64,000 nucleotides of DNA from Paludisphaera soli (GTDB taxonomy: Bacteria > Planctomycetota > Planctomycetia > Isosphaerales > Isosphaeraceae), in NCBI RefSeq assembly GCF_011064595.1, contig NZ_JAALJI010000006.1:186001-250000 (forward strand). Reading direction: 5' to 3'. Every line of letters starts with the position of its first letter. Within the stretch, counting starts at the first letter, position 1. Positions 10,233-18,900 of this stretch are shown in pieces. The notes under the pieces were generated by a model that was not told where the DNA came from, did no database searches, and worked only from the letters and a program-made list of their open reading frames with translations. A program made the translations under genes and the position numbers.

Positions 10233-10976
10233 ATGAGGATCCTCGTCGTCTCCGACCTCCACGCCAACGCCGCCGCGCTCGAAGCCCTCGACGAGCCCCA
10301 CGACGTCTGCTTCTGCCTGGGGGACCTCGTCGACTACGGCCCCGAGCCGTCGGCCTGCGTCCGCTGGGCGATGGCCCACGCCGATCACGCCGTGCGCGGC
10401 AACCACGACCACGGCGCGGCGCAGGGGGTCCCCGTCACCGGCGACGTCGGCTTCCGCTACCTCACCCGCGTCACCCGGCCCGACGTGTGGGACTCCCTGG
10501 GGCCCGACGAGCGCAAGTACCTGCTCCAACTCCCCGTCACCCTCCGCGTCACCCTGGACGACGTCCGCTACCTTCTGGTCCACGCCACGCCCCGCGACCC
10601 CCTGGACGAGTACCTCCTCCGCGACGAGGCCGCCTGGGGCCGCCGGCTGGAGAACGTCGACGCCGACGTCGTCTGCGTGGGCCACACCCACATGCAGTTC
10701 AAGCTGAAGGTCGGCGACAAGACAGTGATCAACCCCGGCAGCCTCGGCCTCCCCCGCGACGGCGACCCCCGCGCCGCGTACGCCGTCATCGAGGACGGCC
10801 GGGTCGAGCTGAAGCGCGTCCCGTACCGAATCGAGGACGCCGTCGCCGCCATCCAGGCCGCCACCTGGCCCGACCGAGCCAAGGCCATGCTCGTCCACGT
10901 CGTCCGCAAGGGCCGGCTCCCCGCCCCGGCCGACCTCCTCGAAGAACCCGACGCCATCCCCGAGGCCGACGCCTGA
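10233..10976 (+). CDS. YfcE-type metallophosphoesterase
   Basis: This 247-residue protein is a compact calcineurin-like phosphoesterase. Metal ligands are visible as SDLH (Asp8, His10), GDLVDYG (Asp31), GNHDH (Asn57, His58), a later LVHATP and the C-terminal GHTHMQF, followed by INPGSLGLPRDGDP, which is typical of the YfcE/MJ0936 group. Such enzymes hydrolyse phosphodiesters or nucleotides with two metal ions. AAGGATTAGG directly precedes the ATG. It lies 12 bases after asnB; the physiological substrate is not evident. Confidence 0.88.
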   Translation: MRILVVSDLHANAAALEALDEPHDVCFCLGDLVDYGPEPSACVRWAMAHADHAVRGNHDHGAAQGVPVTGDVGFRYLTRVTRPDVWDSLGPDERKYLLQLPVTLRVTLDDVRYLLVHATPRDPLDEYLLRDEAAWGRRLENVDADVVCVGHTHMQFKLKVGDKTVINPGSLGLPRDGDPRAAYAVIEDGRVELKRVPYRIEDAVAAIQAATWPDRAKAMLVHVVRKGRLPAPADLLEEPDAIPEADA

Positions 10977-10996
10977 CCCCGACGGGCCGCCGGCGA

Positions 10997-11034
10997 ATTG
11001 GCTTCGATCGCGCACCCCGGGAAACGAAGCCAAT
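10997..11034. repeat. Inverted repeat of the ATTGGCTTCG element
   Basis: ATTGGCTTCG at 10997-11006 is matched by its perfect complement at 11025-11034 with 18 bases between. The arm is the same sequence that begins the direct repeats at 11088 and 11452. It lies 20 bases after the phosphoesterase stop and could also help end transcription. Confidence 0.65.
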
Positions 11035-11087
11035 CGACGGATAATGTTTTGGAGTTTCGACTTAGGTGCGATGAAAGGGGTCTGGAA

Positions 11088-11106
11088 ATTGGCTTCGTTC
11101 GGCGCG
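11088..11106 (+). repeat. 19-base direct repeat, copy 1
   Basis: ATTGGCTTCGTTCGGCGCG occurs here and again exactly at 11452-11470, 364 bases away. On the other strand it encodes the AP-NEAN part of short spurious frames. Confidence 0.75.
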
Positions 11107-11169
11107 CTTTGCCTCATTTTCCACGACGGTCGCCAGCTCGGCGCCCGTCGAGGGGCTCGGATCGGGGTG

Positions 11170-11192
11170 CCACGGGTTCCGCGAACCCGTGG
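11170..11192. repeat. Perfect hairpin CCACGGGTTC/GAACCCGTGG
   Basis: Two 10-base arms flank a 3-base loop. No gene end is adjacent and there is no U-tract, so it looks like a small palindromic repeat unit rather than a terminator. Confidence 0.6.
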
Positions 11193-11451
11193 ATCGGCGT
11201 CGGGCGGCTTCTGGGCTGTCGCCGACAGCCCCGGTCGGCCTCCGGTTCGTCGAACCCTTGACGCCAGGGGGGTTCCATCACAGCGAACCCCCTCCGGTCG
11301 ATCGGGGGTCAGTCGGGCCTTTCGACAGTCCGGGACGGGTATCCGACGCGAGGTGATGTCGGATTGGGTTCGTTCGAGCCGGATCCAAATCGAAGCCGAT
11401 CCCCGATGTCCCTGTCCTCAATGCAATTAAGATCGGTCTTCGGTACCAGAC

Positions 11452-11470
11452 ATTGGCTTCGTTCGGCGCG
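11452..11470 (+). repeat. 19-base direct repeat, copy 2
   Basis: This is identical to the copy at 11088-11106. The bases after the core differ between the copies, so only the core is conserved. Confidence 0.75.
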
Positions 11471-11697
11471 ATTCGCGCTCTCACGTGCGTCGCAAGCGGC
11501 GGAGGGTCCGCCGGGACCGACCACGATTCCGACGGATTGCCAAGGAGCCCGGAAGGCGCACCGCCCCCTACCCGTTACCATGGGGCCGGAACGGCGATCG
11601 CGGATCGGACGGTCGGGTTTTCGGCGAAGGTCGGGGGCCGCGACCGTGGAGTTCCGGTGGCGCGGAAGATTCCGCGGGAAATCGCCGTGACGAATGG

Positions 11698-11726
11698 TTG
11701 ACGGCCCCGAGAGGTGGCGTTACACT
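11698..11726 (+). promoter_or_regulatory. Sigma-70-type promoter of the S10 ribosomal cluster
   Basis: TTGACG at 11698-11703 and TACACT at 11721-11726 are 17 bases apart, matching five and four of six consensus positions. Transcription would begin near 11733, about 77 bases before the rpsJ start, and could drive the whole co-directional ribosomal cluster. Confidence 0.6.
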
Positions 11727-11752
11727 CTTACTTTCCTGCGTGATAGGCCATT

Positions 11753-11771
11753 AGGTGGGACGGGCCCACCT
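11753..11771 (+). promoter_or_regulatory. Hairpin in the rpsJ leader
   Basis: AGGTGGG/CCCACCT forms a 7-bp stem with a 5-base loop inside the predicted 5-prime leader. In other bacteria S10-operon leaders bind a ribosomal protein for feedback control; here that role is only a guess from location. Confidence 0.4.
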
Positions 11772-11809
11772 CGGGACGGCCGAGTTTCGGGCGGAAGGAC
11801 GTGACTGCG

Positions 11810-12142
<333 letters not shown>

Positions 12143-12458
12143 TCGCCGACGAACTGCAATCGAGTCAAACCCGCCCGAGACGCCGACCTCCCCGGTCGGC
12201 GAGACGGGCTGAAGGCTTCCTGGACCGCGTACGACTGGTACGTGCACGTCCGGACGCGTCGGACGCCTCAATCGGCCTCGGCCGAGAGACAGCCCCGGCG
12301 CCGGGATCGCCGAAAAGCCTGGCCGCGATCCTCCGTCTGAAGCCCGCCACCTCCCAGGTTGATTGGAACACGCCTCGCCGCGAGGCCCGCCGGGCGTCCC
12401 GGCCCCCCGGGGCTCGGCCGGCGGAAGCGCCGCCACCGGTTGTACACGGAGTTCGACG
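12143..12458. other. Non-coding spacer between rpsJ and rplC
   Basis: No gene is seen in these 316 bases. There is a short hairpin CGTAC/GTACG with a 5-base loop, near 12227-12241. Such a long gap inside the S10 group leaves room for a second promoter or an RNA control element, but I see no strong promoter match. Confidence 0.4.
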
Positions 12459-13091
12459 ATGCGAGTGGGACTGCTGGGACGGAAGATCGGAATGACCCAG
12501 ATCTTCCAGGAGGACGGCACCGCCGTCCCGATCACGGTTCTGGAGTGCGGGCCCTGCACCGTGCTGCAGGTCCGCACCGACGAAGTCGACGGCTACCACG
12601 CGGTCCAGCTCGGTTTCGACGACAAGAAGCGGAAGAACGCCACCCAGGCGGAGCGGGGCCACGCCAAGAAGGTGGACGCCGAGCCGAAGCGTTACGTCAA
12701 GGAGATCCGCCAGGCGGGCCCGGTCGACGTGACGGCGGGGACGACCCTGACGGTCGAGGCGTTCAGCGAGATCAAGAACGTGGACGTCACGGGCGTGAGC
12801 AAGGGCCGGGGCTTCTCGGGCGTCATGAAGCGTCACGGCTTCCGCGGCCTCCGGGCCACGCACGGCGTCAAGCGGATGCACCGCCACCCCGGCTCCTCGG
12901 GGCCGAGCGCCGACCCGTCGCGGACCCGCAAGGGCATCCGCAAGCCGGGCCAGCACGGCAACGCCCAGGTGACCGTGCGGAACCTCGAAATCGTCCGAGT
13001 GGACCCGACCAACAACCTCTTGCTGCTCCGCGGCGCCGTCCCCGGCCCCAACGGCGGCTACCTGACCGTCCGTCAGACCAACAAGGGCTGA
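12459..13091 (+). CDS. rplC: 50S ribosomal protein L3
   Basis: L3 is an early-assembly protein whose extension reaches the peptidyl-transferase centre. The 210-residue product begins MRVGLLGRKIGMTQIF and contains the signature GRGFSGVMKRHGFRG and the loop HPGSSGPSADPSRTRKGIRKPGQHG. The chosen ATG matches the family N-terminus; the frame extends 32 codons upstream without similarity. It is followed by rplD after 25 bases. Confidence 0.96.
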   Translation: MRVGLLGRKIGMTQIFQEDGTAVPITVLECGPCTVLQVRTDEVDGYHAVQLGFDDKKRKNATQAERGHAKKVDAEPKRYVKEIRQAGPVDVTAGTTLTVEAFSEIKNVDVTGVSKGRGFSGVMKRHGFRGLRATHGVKRMHRHPGSSGPSADPSRTRKGIRKPGQHGNAQVTVRNLEIVRVDPTNNLLLLRGAVPGPNGGYLTVRQTNKG

Positions 13092-13116
13092 GCCGGGTTC
13101 GCGCGGACCCTCGGAG

Positions 13117-13860
13117 ATGGATACGACCGCCATGCTGACGATTCCTGTCTACAACCCCGACGGCGCCAAGGTGGGCGAGGAGTCGATCGACCCCGCCGAC
13201 TTCGGCGGCTCGGTCAACAAGCAGCTCCTGCACGACGTCGTCCTGATGCACCTGGCCGCCCGCCGGGTGGGGACGGTCAACACCCGAGGCCGCGCCGACG
13301 TCGCCGGCTCGGGGAAGAAGCTGTTCCGCCAGAAGGGGACGGGCAACGCCCGCGCCGGCTCCAAGCGGACGAACAAGCGGAAGGGCGGCGGCATGGCCTT
13401 CGCCCGCCGCAACCGCGACTACCGCTACAGCCTGCCGAAGAAGGCCGTGCGGACGGCGATCCGGATGGCGATCCTGTCCAAGTTCCAGGACAACCAGGTC
13501 CTGGTGCTCGACGGCCTGAGCCTGGACAAGCCGCAGACCAAGGTCGTCGCCAAGGCCCTCAAGGCGATCCGCCGGCCCGACATCACCGAGGCCGAGTCCG
13601 CCGAGGTGGTGGGCGAGACCAAGGCCCAGGCCGCCCGCCGGACCCTGGACGGCCGCTCGATCCTGCTGGGCCTGCCGGCGGCCGACCCGGTCGTCTACCG
13701 CAGCGCCCGCAACATCGAGGGCGTGACGGTGGCCCCGGTGGCCGAGTTCAACACCTACGACGTGCTCAAGCAGCGATACCTGGTGCTGACGCGCGAGGCG
13801 CTCGCGGCCCTGGTCGAGCGCGTGAAGTCCCAGCCGGCGCGTCGCGCCGTGGAGGCCTGA
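13117..13860 (+). CDS. rplD: 50S ribosomal protein L4
   Basis: L4 lines the exit tunnel and in some bacteria represses its own operon. The product shows the conserved loop GSGKKLFRQKGTGNARAGS and RRNRDYRYSLPKKAVR. Two ATGs are possible, 13117 (MDTTAMLTIPVYN) and 13132 (MLTIPVYN); neither has an ideally spaced ribosome-binding site, and the second may be the true start since family N-termini begin close to it. Confidence 0.95.
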   Translation: MDTTAMLTIPVYNPDGAKVGEESIDPADFGGSVNKQLLHDVVLMHLAARRVGTVNTRGRADVAGSGKKLFRQKGTGNARAGSKRTNKRKGGGMAFARRNRDYRYSLPKKAVRTAIRMAILSKFQDNQVLVLDGLSLDKPQTKVVAKALKAIRRPDITEAESAEVVGETKAQAARRTLDGRSILLGLPAADPVVYRSARNIEGVTVAPVAEFNTYDVLKQRYLVLTREALAALVERVKSQPARRAVEA

Positions 13861-13864
13861 GTCC

Positions 13865-14191
13865 ATGGTTACGCTCCGCCGAGCCCCGGCCTACTCCCGC
13901 AAGGGACCGGCCCTCGACCCCCACCAGGTGGTCGTCCGCCCGCTGATCACCGAGAAGGCGACCCACCTCTCGGAGCGGCACAACGCCTACACGTTCGAGG
14001 TCAACCCGCTGGCGGGCAAGACCGAGATCAAGTCGGCCGTGGAGGCCCTGTTCAACGTCAAGGTCCGCGACGTCCGGACCCAGAACCGCAAGGGGAAGCT
14101 CCGCCGGGTCCGCCTCCAGCAGGGCCGCACCCGGAGCTGGAAGAAGGCGATCGTCGCCCTCCACGACGACTACCGGATCGACTTCTATTGA
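13865..14191 (+). CDS. rplW: 50S ribosomal protein L23
   Basis: L23 sits at the tunnel exit and docks trigger factor and SRP. The 108-residue product has VVVRPLITEKATHLSERHNAYTFEVNPLAGKTEIKSAVEALFNVKVRDVRT, the family core, then a short C-terminus. It starts 4 bases after the rplD stop, so translation is probably coupled. The N-terminus has about 18 extra residues. Confidence 0.95.
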   Translation: MVTLRRAPAYSRKGPALDPHQVVVRPLITEKATHLSERHNAYTFEVNPLAGKTEIKSAVEALFNVKVRDVRTQNRKGKLRRVRLQQGRTRSWKKAIVALHDDYRIDFY

Positions 14192-14310
14192 CCTGACCCT
14201 GGCCGCGTGAGCAAGGGGCGCGGCGGGCCTGGCGTCCGCCCCCCGGAACCGAACACCGAGACGTGAAGGGACGGGCGCAGCCGGCGGGCCGCCCGCAGAG
14301 GGATCCAGCG

Positions 14311-15168
14311 ATGGGCATTCGCTACTACAAGCCGACCAGTCCGGGCCGCCGCAACGCGTCGGTCAGCGACTTCTCGGAGCTGACCGACAAGAACAAGAAG
14401 CCGGAGAAGTCGCTCACCGAGCCGCTGAAGAAGACCGGCGGGCGGAACAACCAGGGCTTCATCACGGCCCGCCACCGCGGCGGCGGCCACAAGCGGATGT
14501 ACCGGATCATCGACTTCCGGCGCAACGACCGCGACGGCCAGCCGGCGGAGGTGACGCACATCGAGTACGACCCCAACCGGTCGGCCCGGATCGCCCTGAT
14601 CGTCTACCCCGACGGCAAGAAGCGGTACATCGTGGCGCCCGAGGGCCTGAAGGCCGGCATGACGGTCAACTCGGGCCCCGACGCCGAGCCCAAGGTGGGC
14701 AACTGCCTGCCGCTGAGCCGGATCCCGACCGGGATCTCGATCCACAACATCGAGATGCAGCCCGGCGGCGGGGCCAAGCTCTGCCGCTCGGCCGGCGTGT
14801 CGGCGACCCTGACCGCCCGCGAGGGGACCTGGGCCCAGATCACCCTGCCGTCGGGCGAGGTCCGGCGGATGCCGGCGGCCTGCCGGGCGACGATCGGCGT
14901 GGTCGGCAACTCCGACCACATGAACATCCGCCTGGGCAAGGCGGGGCGTTCGCGGTGGCTGGGGCGTCGGCCCCACGTCCGCGGCATGGCGATGAACCCG
15001 GTCGACCACCCGATGGGCGGCGGCGAGGGGCGGTCGAAGGGCCACACCCCGCAGTCGCCGACCGGCGTGCTGGCGAAGGGGGGCAAGACCCGCCGCCGCC
15101 GCAAGCCGTCGAACAAGTCGATCATCCGCCGCCGGACGAGCGTCCGCTACGGCCAGCTCAAGGTCTGA
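14311..15168 (+). CDS. rplB: 50S ribosomal protein L2
   Basis: L2 is an rRNA-binding protein needed for subunit joining and peptidyl-transferase activity. The 285-residue product begins [21 protein letters not shown] and ends in the conserved [25 protein letters not shown] block with a basic tail. AGAGGGA lies just upstream at a good distance, supporting this ATG over one 16 codons earlier. Confidence 0.97.
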   Translation: MGIRYYKPTSPGRRNASVSDFSELTDKNKKPEKSLTEPLKKTGGRNNQGFITARHRGGGHKRMYRIIDFRRNDRDGQPAEVTHIEYDPNRSARIALIVYPDGKKRYIVAPEGLKAGMTVNSGPDAEPKVGNCLPLSRIPTGISIHNIEMQPGGGAKLCRSAGVSATLTAREGTWAQITLPSGEVRRMPAACRATIGVVGNSDHMNIRLGKAGRSRWLGRRPHVRGMAMNPVDHPMGGGEGRSKGHTPQSPTGVLAKGGKTRRRRKPSNKSIIRRRTSVRYGQLKV

Positions 15169-15261
15169 ACCCCGAACTGATCCGGTCGCCGCCGCCGGTC
15201 CGGCCCGGGCCCGCGGCGGGGGCCCCGCCCGCTTCAACGCCTACCAAGGGAAGCTGCATTC

Positions 15262-15543
15262 ATGGGACGTTCGCTCAAGAAAGGCCCGTACGTCGTCGAG
15301 CGGCTGCTGGAGAAGGCCGCCAAGGCCGACGCCACCGGCGCCCGCGAGCCGATCAAGACCTGGGCCCGGGCCTGCACCATCGTGCCCGAGTTCATCGGCA
15401 AGAACTTCGCGATCCACAACGGCAAGAACTTCATCAAGCTGTACGTCACCGAGGACATGGTCGGCCACAAGCTCGGCGAGTTCGCGCCGACGCGGACCTT
15501 CCGCAGCCACGGCGGCAAGTCCGCCAAGGGCGCCCGCAAGTGA
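15262..15543 (+). CDS. rpsS: 30S ribosomal protein S19
   Basis: S19 is a head protein contacting S13 and helix 42. The 93-residue product is of normal length with [82 protein letters not shown] precedes the start. Confidence 0.97.
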   Translation: MGRSLKKGPYVVERLLEKAAKADATGAREPIKTWARACTIVPEFIGKNFAIHNGKNFIKLYVTEDMVGHKLGEFAPTRTFRSHGGKSAKGARK

Positions 15544-15649
15544 CCCGGCCCGGGCGGCCGGCCTCGGCCCCCCGCGACAGGACGAGACTGAGACGAGACG
15601 CACGGGGCCCCGCCCCCGGCCCCCGCGGACCTAACACGAGACCCCGGTC

Positions 15650-16015
15650 ATGAGCACCATCGCCGAATACACGGCCAGCCACCGCTTCGCCCGCATCTCG
15701 GTGCGGAAGGTCCGGCCCCTGCTGGACCTGATCCGCGGCAAGTACGCGGACGACGCGCTCGACATCCTGAAGTACATGCCCCACCGCGGCGCCCGGATGG
15801 TCGAGCGGGTCCTGCGGAGCGCCATGGCGAACGCCGAGGATCGCGGCGTCCGCAACGCCGGCGACCTGGTGATCACCGACGCCCGGGGCGACGGCGGGCC
15901 GATGTTCAAGCGGCTGATGCCCCGGGCTCGGGGCATGGCCTACCTGATCCGCCGCCGCAGCAGCCACATCGCGATCGGGCTGGAGGATTTCAGCACCCGG
16001 GGCGACGAGGGCTGA
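15650..16015 (+). CDS. rplV: 50S ribosomal protein L22
   Basis: L22 lines the exit tunnel; its loop is a macrolide-resistance site. The 121-residue product shows RFARISVRKVRPLLDLIRGKYADDALDILKYMPHRGARMVERVLRSAMANAEDRG and the tip sequence FKRLMPRARGMAYLIRRRSSHI. It follows rpsS after about 106 bases. Confidence 0.96.
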   Translation: MSTIAEYTASHRFARISVRKVRPLLDLIRGKYADDALDILKYMPHRGARMVERVLRSAMANAEDRGVRNAGDLVITDARGDGGPMFKRLMPRARGMAYLIRRRSSHIAIGLEDFSTRGDEG

Positions 16016-16110
16016 CGAGACACCCCCCGGCCGGGCGCCTTCGCCCGCCGAGGAATCGAGGACGAGAGGACGAAGAGATGCGCTATCCACAAGCCGGGGG
16101 ACGCTGAGCG

Positions 16111-16812
16111 ATGGGCCAGAAGGTTCGACCGACCGGGTTCCGCGTGGGCATCATGGAGGACTGGCGGAGCCGCTGGTACGCCTCCAAGCATGAGTTCGCG
16201 GACCTCTTGGTCGAGGATTTCAAGATCCGGAAGTTCATCAAGAACAAGTACGGATTCGCCGGCATCCCCAAGATCGAGATCGAGCGGACGCGAGACGCCG
16301 TGACGGTGCTGCTGTCGACGGCGCGGCCGGGGGTGGTGATCGGCCGCAAGGGGGCCGAGGTCGAGAAGCTCCAGGAGGAGCTGCAGAACCTCACCGGCCG
16401 GCGGATCGAGATCAAGATCGTCGAGGTGCCGCGCCCCGAGATCGACGCCCAGCTGATCAGCGAGGACATCGCCGAGCAGCTCCAGAAGCGTTCGAGCTTC
16501 CGGCGGACGATCAAGCGGGCGCTCGAGCAGACGATGGACGGCGGCGCCAAGGGCGTCAAGGTCCAGCTGTCGGGCCGCCTGGGCGGGGCCGAGATGTCGC
16601 GGACCGAGGCGGCGGCCAAGGGGTCGGTCCCCCTGAGCACGCTCCGGGCCAAGATCGACTACGGCTTCGCCGAGGCCAAGACGGCGCAGGGCCACATCGG
16701 CGTCAAGGTGTGGGTCAACCAGGGCGACTATTTGAAGATGGAGGCGACCGATGGCGCTGATGCCCAAGCGGGTCAAGTATCGAAAAAGCCAAAAAGGCCG
16801 CGTAAAAGGTAA
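16111..16812 (+). CDS. rpsC: 30S ribosomal protein S3
   Basis: S3 forms the mRNA entry site. The 233-residue product starts MGQKVRPTGFRVGI and contains the KH-domain GVVIGRKGAEVEKLQEELQNLTGRRI and the C-terminal LSGRLGGAEMSRTEAAAKGSVPLSTLRAKIDYG. The family fold ends near VKVWVNQGDYLK; a lysine-rich tail of about 23 residues follows, and nearly all of it is encoded by DNA that also encodes the start of rplP in another frame (62-base overlap, 16751-16812). Confidence 0.96.
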   Translation: MGQKVRPTGFRVGIMEDWRSRWYASKHEFADLLVEDFKIRKFIKNKYGFAGIPKIEIERTRDAVTVLLSTARPGVVIGRKGAEVEKLQEELQNLTGRRIEIKIVEVPRPEIDAQLISEDIAEQLQKRSSFRRTIKRALEQTMDGGAKGVKVQLSGRLGGAEMSRTEAAAKGSVPLSTLRAKIDYGFAEAKTAQGHIGVKVWVNQGDYLKMEATDGADAQAGQVSKKPKRPRKR

Positions 16813-17170
16813 CGCCACCCGGGGCAACTACGTCTCGTTCGGGGAGTGGGGCCTGCAGACTCTGGAGCCCGGGCGGATCAGCGCCCAGACGATCGAGGCG
16901 GGCCGCGTGGTGGCCAGCCAGGCGGTCAAGGGGGGCGGCAAGCTCTACATCCGGATCTTCCCCCACAAGAGCGTGACCGCGATCCCGGCCGAGACCCGCA
17001 TGGGCAAGGGCAAGGGCGAGGTCGAGTTCTGGGCCGCCGTGGTGAAGCCGGGGACGATCCTCTACGAGATCGGCGGGCTGTCCGAGGACGCCGCCCGGGC
17101 CGCGTTCAACCGCGTGGCCCACAAGATGCCGGTCGCCTGCCGCTTCGTCGCCCGCCGGCCGACGGTCTGA
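16751..17170 (+). CDS. rplP: 50S ribosomal protein L16
   Basis: L16 helps form the A-site tRNA pocket. The 139-residue product begins MALMPKRVKYRKSQKGR and holds FGEWGLQTLEPGRISAQTIEAGR, RIFPHKSVTAIPAETRMGKGKGEVEFWAAVVKPGTILYEI, as expected. Its first 20 codons overlap the end of rpsC in a different frame, so translation is likely coupled. Confidence 0.96.
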   Translation: MALMPKRVKYRKSQKGRVKGNATRGNYVSFGEWGLQTLEPGRISAQTIEAGRVVASQAVKGGGKLYIRIFPHKSVTAIPAETRMGKGKGEVEFWAAVVKPGTILYEIGGLSEDAARAAFNRVAHKMPVACRFVARRPTV

Positions 17171-17280
17171 CCGACCGATCGGGCGGGGGCCGGGATCGAA
17201 GCGAAGCGAGACGAGCGAAGCGAAGACGACGACCGGAGGCCCGCGAGCGGGCCGAGACGACCGGAAGGACGAAAGGACCC

Positions 17281-17502
17281 ATGAGCAAGGCCTCCGAACT
17301 CCGCGAACACTCCGACGAGCAGCTCGAGCTGGGGCTGAAGGACGTGCAGAAGAACCTGTTCCGCCTGCGGCTCCAGAGCGAGACCGAGCGGCTCGAGGCC
17401 CCCAGCGAGATCATCAAGGCCAAGCGCGAGATCGCCCGGATCAAGACGATCCTCCGCCAGCGGCAGATCGAGCGCGAGAAGGCCGCCGGGGCCGCCTCCT
17501 GA
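17281..17502 (+). CDS. rpmC: 50S ribosomal protein L29
   Basis: L29 is a small helical-hairpin protein beside the tunnel exit. The 73-residue product shows LREHSDEQLELGLKDVQKNLFRLRLQSETERLEAPSEIIKAKREIARIKTILRQRQ. AAAGGA precedes the ATG. The frame upstream is open because of GC content but shows no similarity. Confidence 0.95.
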   Translation: MSKASELREHSDEQLELGLKDVQKNLFRLRLQSETERLEAPSEIIKAKREIARIKTILRQRQIEREKAAGAAS

Positions 17503-17578
17503 CAGTCCCCCCGCCGGGGGGCGTCGGAAGGCGACGCGACATCCACCAAAGCCTCAACCCGAAATCGAAGCACGCACG

Positions 17579-17932
17579 ATGAGCCAACCCAGCCCCGCGA
17601 ACGCAGACGCGACGCCCGCCCGCCGCCCCCGCAAGACGGAGGTGGGGGTGGTGGCCTCGGACAAGATGAACAAGACCCGCCGGGTCGTGGTCGACCGCCT
17701 CGTGCCCCACGACAAGTACGGCAAGCTGATGAAGCGGCGGACGGTCTGCCACACCCACGACGAGCTGAACGAGTCGCACGTCGGCGACCTGGTCGAGATC
17801 ATGGAGACCCGGCCGCTGTCGAAGCTGAAGCGGTGGCGGCTGGTCCGGATCGTCCGCAAGGGGGCGCAGCAGGCGCTCGCCGGCGAGGGCGAGGCCGCGG
17901 CCCCGACCCCCACCCCCAAGCCGGCCGACTGA
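17579..17932 (+). CDS. rpsQ: 30S ribosomal protein S17
   Basis: S17 is a primary 16S rRNA binder. The OB-fold core is [70 protein letters not shown]. At 117 residues it is longer than usual, with a polar N-terminal stretch of about 20 residues and an Ala/Pro-rich C-terminal tail, both probably disordered. Confidence 0.95.
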   Translation: MSQPSPANADATPARRPRKTEVGVVASDKMNKTRRVVVDRLVPHDKYGKLMKRRTVCHTHDELNESHVGDLVEIMETRPLSKLKRWRLVRIVRKGAQQALAGEGEAAAPTPTPKPAD

Positions 17933-17975
17933 CGGCCCCGCGACCCGAACCCGACCACCGAAAGGTCACCGACCC

Positions 17976-18356
17976 ATGATCCAGATGCAGACCCGGCTCG
18001 ACGTGGCCGACAACAGCGGCGCCAAGGAAGTGATGTGCATCAAGGTGCTCGGCGGCAGCGCGTCCCGCTACAAGCGGCGCACCGCCGGCATCGGCGACAC
18101 CATCATCGCCAGCGTCAAGAAGGCCTCGCCCGGCAGCGACGTCAAGGCCGGCGACGTGGTCCGCTGCGTCATCGTCCGGACCCGCAACCAGGCCCGCCGC
18201 ACCGACGGCAGCTACGTGAAGTTCGACCGCAACGCGGTCGTGCTGATCGACAACGACAAGAACCCCCGCGGCACGCGCATCTTCGGGGCCATCGCCCGCG
18301 AGCTCCGCGACCGCCAGTTCATGAAGATCATCAGCCTGGCCGCCGAGGTCGTCTGA
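17976..18356 (+). CDS. rplN: 50S ribosomal protein L14
   Basis: L14 bridges to 16S helix 14 and binds the silencing factor RsfS. The 126-residue product starts [28 protein letters not shown] and carries [53 protein letters not shown]. It opens the spc-like part of the cluster, 43 bases after rpsQ. Confidence 0.97.
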   Translation: MIQMQTRLDVADNSGAKEVMCIKVLGGSASRYKRRTAGIGDTIIASVKKASPGSDVKAGDVVRCVIVRTRNQARRTDGSYVKFDRNAVVLIDNDKNPRGTRIFGAIARELRDRQFMKIISLAAEVV

Positions 18357-18439
18357 CCGACCGAGGCGCGGGCCCGGCCGACCGACCCCGACCCCCGACC
18401 CGACCCCGCGGCGCGTTTCCGCAAGCGAGCGAGTGAACC

Positions 18440-18823
18440 ATGCATATCCGGAAAGACGACCAGGTCGAAGTGATCGCCGGCGACGACAAGGGGACCCCGT
18501 CGAGCCGCCGCATCGCCAAGGTGCTCCGGGCCGTCCCCTCGAAGAACAAAGTCGTCGTCGAGGGGGTCAACCGGGTCTACAAGCACATGAAGCCGAGCCA
18601 GAAGAACCCCCAGGGGGGCCGGCTCTCCAAGGAAATGCCCGTCGACGTCTCGAACGTCCTGCTGTACTGCCCGAAGTGCAACCGCGGCGTCCGCCAGGGC
18701 TCGCGGTTCACCTCCGAGGGCCTGAAGGAGCGCTTCTGCCGCAAGTGCGGCCAGGGGCTGGGGACGCTCGGGCCCAAGAAGAAGGCCCACGCCGAGGCCG
18801 CGTCGGCCCAGGCCGAACGCTGA
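18440..18823 (+). CDS. rplX: 50S ribosomal protein L24, four-cysteine form
   Basis: L24 initiates 50S assembly. The KOW-domain N-terminus MHIRKDDQVEVIAGDDKGT leads into VVVEGVNRVYKHMKPSQKNPQGG, and the second half carries CPKC (from residue 75) and CRKC (near 104), a zinc-ribbon-like pair. At 127 residues it is longer than the roughly 104-residue E. coli protein because of this part and an Ala-rich tail. Confidence 0.95.
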   Translation: MHIRKDDQVEVIAGDDKGTPSSRRIAKVLRAVPSKNKVVVEGVNRVYKHMKPSQKNPQGGRLSKEMPVDVSNVLLYCPKCNRGVRQGSRFTSEGLKERFCRKCGQGLGTLGPKKKAHAEAASAQAER

Positions 18824-18900
18824 CGACCGCCGCCCCCCCCGAGGCCGGGCCCCGGGGGCGGAGACCGCAAGCCCGCCGCCGATAACGAAGGAAACCGGGA

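Larger units (their letters stand above)
10977..11697. other. Non-coding repeat-bearing stretch between the phosphoesterase gene and the S10 cluster
   Basis: About 720 bases contain no convincing gene. They hold two inverted repeats, a 19-base direct repeat and several short frames that read APNEAN-like peptides on the minus strand, a pattern I associate with dispersed intergenic repeats rather than proteins. The stretch ends at the promoter that precedes rpsJ. Confidence 0.6.

Noticed and set aside
8787-11117. A 776-residue minus-strand frame opposite asnB and the phosphoesterase gene
   Set aside because: It is low-complexity Gly/Val/Arg sequence, antisense to two well-recognised genes.
11278-11754. 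Several short frames in the repeat-bearing stretch, such as those reading APNEAN peptides
   Set aside because: They arise from the repeated element, lack ribosome-binding sites and overlap each other on both strands.
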